Shown: one piece after another, positions 6,105 through 6,518 of the stretch
Layout: each line of letters starts with the position of its first letter
How positions within the stretch are numbered: position 1 is the stretch's first letter
NCBI GenBank assembly: GCA_013694885.1
Contig: JACDBO010000074.1
Location: 1-6,518 of the forward strand
Length of the DNA: 6,518 nt
Direction: 5' to 3'
Source: Chloroflexia bacterium
Lineage (GTDB): Bacteria > Chloroflexota > Chloroflexia > Thermomicrobiales > UBA6265
Position numbers and translations under genes: made by a program
Notes under the pieces: model-generated
Databases searched by the model: none
Told to the model about the DNA's origin: nothing
What the model saw: the letters and a program-made list of their open reading frames with translations, nothing else

Positions 6105-6159
6105 CCCCCTGACCAGGAAGAATGCGGGTTGCGATTGCTCGTGTTCTTCGATCAGGGGG
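6105..6159 (+). repeat. Inverted repeat that can mask the transposase ribosome binding site
   Basis: CCCCCTGA (6105-6112) pairs perfectly with TCAGGGGG (6152-6159). After a small uneven internal loop, GAAGAA (6117-6122) pairs with TTCTTC (6144-6149), leaving a 21-nt apical loop. The right arm contains AGGGGG (6154-6159), the only Shine-Dalgarno-like sequence before the transposase start. RNA that enters from outside the element would carry both arms and hide it. There is no T-run, so a simple terminator is unlikely. Confidence 0.6.
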
Positions 6160-6165
6160 TTCACC

Positions 6166-6518
6166 TTGCGGGTGCAGCGTAACAAGCGGCCGGCCCGGTT
6201 CGACGTCACCGGTGACGGCAAGGGGTTGACGGGCCGGTCGGGCGCTGCGGCGGTGCGCGAGCTGGCCGACCGGATCGGGTTGACCGCGGCGTTGTCGGCG
6301 GCGGCGAGCCCGTCGTGTCCGGCCGGGGTGGTGCATGACTCGGGCGGGGTGCTGCGCGACCTGGTTGTGACGTTGGTCGACGGCGGCGACGACTTCTCCG
6401 CGATCGAGGTGCTGCGGTCCCAGGCGAACCTGCTGGGCGAGGTCGCGTCGGACTCCACCGCCTGGCGTCGGGTCGCCGACCTGGCCGGCGACGAGCTGTC
6501 GGTCACCCGCATCGGGGA
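6166..6518 (+). CDS. IS1380-family transposase, N-terminal part (cut by window edge)
   Basis: An open frame with strong G/C third positions runs to the edge (117 codons visible). It shows the N-terminal signature of this family: 'GKGLTGRSGAAAVRELADRIGLTAAL' around residues 18-43, 'HDSGGVLRDLVVTLVDGGDD' (57-76), a 'VLRSQANLLGEVASDSTAWR' stretch (82-101). Family members have 'HDPG', 'LADGGD' and 'VASDPTAWR' in these places. The catalytic DDE residues lie beyond the window. TTG 6166 is chosen because AGGGGG (6154-6159) is 6 nt upstream; GTG 6172, two codons later, is possible but its spacing is 12 nt. Transposase catalyses DNA cutting and rejoining at the element's ends. Whether this copy is complete cannot be judged. 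Confidence 0.85.
   Translation, partial: MRVQRNKRPARFDVTGDGKGLTGRSGAAAVRELADRIGLTAALSAAASPSCPAGVVHDSGGVLRDLVVTLVDGGDDFSAIEVLRSQANLLGEVASDSTAWRRVADLAGDELSVTRIG

Larger units (their letters stand above)
6051..6518 (+). mobile_element. IS1380-family insertion sequence, left end, runs off right edge
   Basis: The element is recognised from its transposase, which begins at about 6166. Its outer end is placed at or near GCCCGGATTCTTCACGGGG (6051-6069) because elements of this family often begin with a CC-rich terminal repeat, and because the sequence changes character here from the mixed tctC leader to a G-rich tract. TTTA (6047-6050) directly outside could be one copy of a short target duplication, but the right end lies outside the window, so neither the terminal repeat nor the duplication can be confirmed. 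The insertion is about 160 bp upstream of tctC and is read divergently from it. Confidence 0.7.

Overview
The window looks like a stretch of a high-GC actinobacterial chromosome (Actinomycetota). The reasons are strong G/C preference at third codon positions, several GTG starts, an alanine-rich lipoprotein signal ending in AAACG, and an actinobacterial-style IS1380 transposase. This is an inference from composition and protein style; no marker gene fixes the genus.

Layout. At the left edge the minus strand carries a short remnant resembling the C-terminal half of a universal stress protein. From about 251 to 3823 a plus-strand, operon-like run encodes two small single-domain cupins (251-601, 618-953), the large and small membrane subunits of a tripartite tricarboxylate transporter (TTT; tctA 1027-2514, tctB 2504-3073, overlapping by 11 bp) and an isochorismatase-like cysteine hydrolase (3119-3823). 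Right behind it lies a zinc-type alcohol dehydrogenase gene (3841-4783) that is clearly broken: three reading-frame changes, a small tandem duplication and an apparent internal deletion. The transporter's extracytoplasmic binding protein, tctC (4860-5888), is on the opposite strand and converges on the broken gene. From about 6051 to the right edge is the left end of an IS1380-family insertion sequence, with a G-rich subterminal tract, a strong inverted repeat and the N-terminal third or so of its transposase.

How it may work. TctC would capture an organic acid or similar anionic solute outside the membrane and deliver it to TctA/TctB for ion-driven import. The cysteine hydrolase could cleave an amide-type or related bond in the imported compound or an intermediate. 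The cupins may be small metal-dependent catalysts or sensors of the same pathway. The dehydrogenase probably once took part but is now a pseudogene. The substrate cannot be read from the sequence. No gene-free stretch exceeds 300 bases.

I do not see a wholly new system. The points most worth a second look are the twin cupins fronting a TTT operon, the decayed dehydrogenase, and the insertion sequence's apparent masking of its own ribosome binding site.
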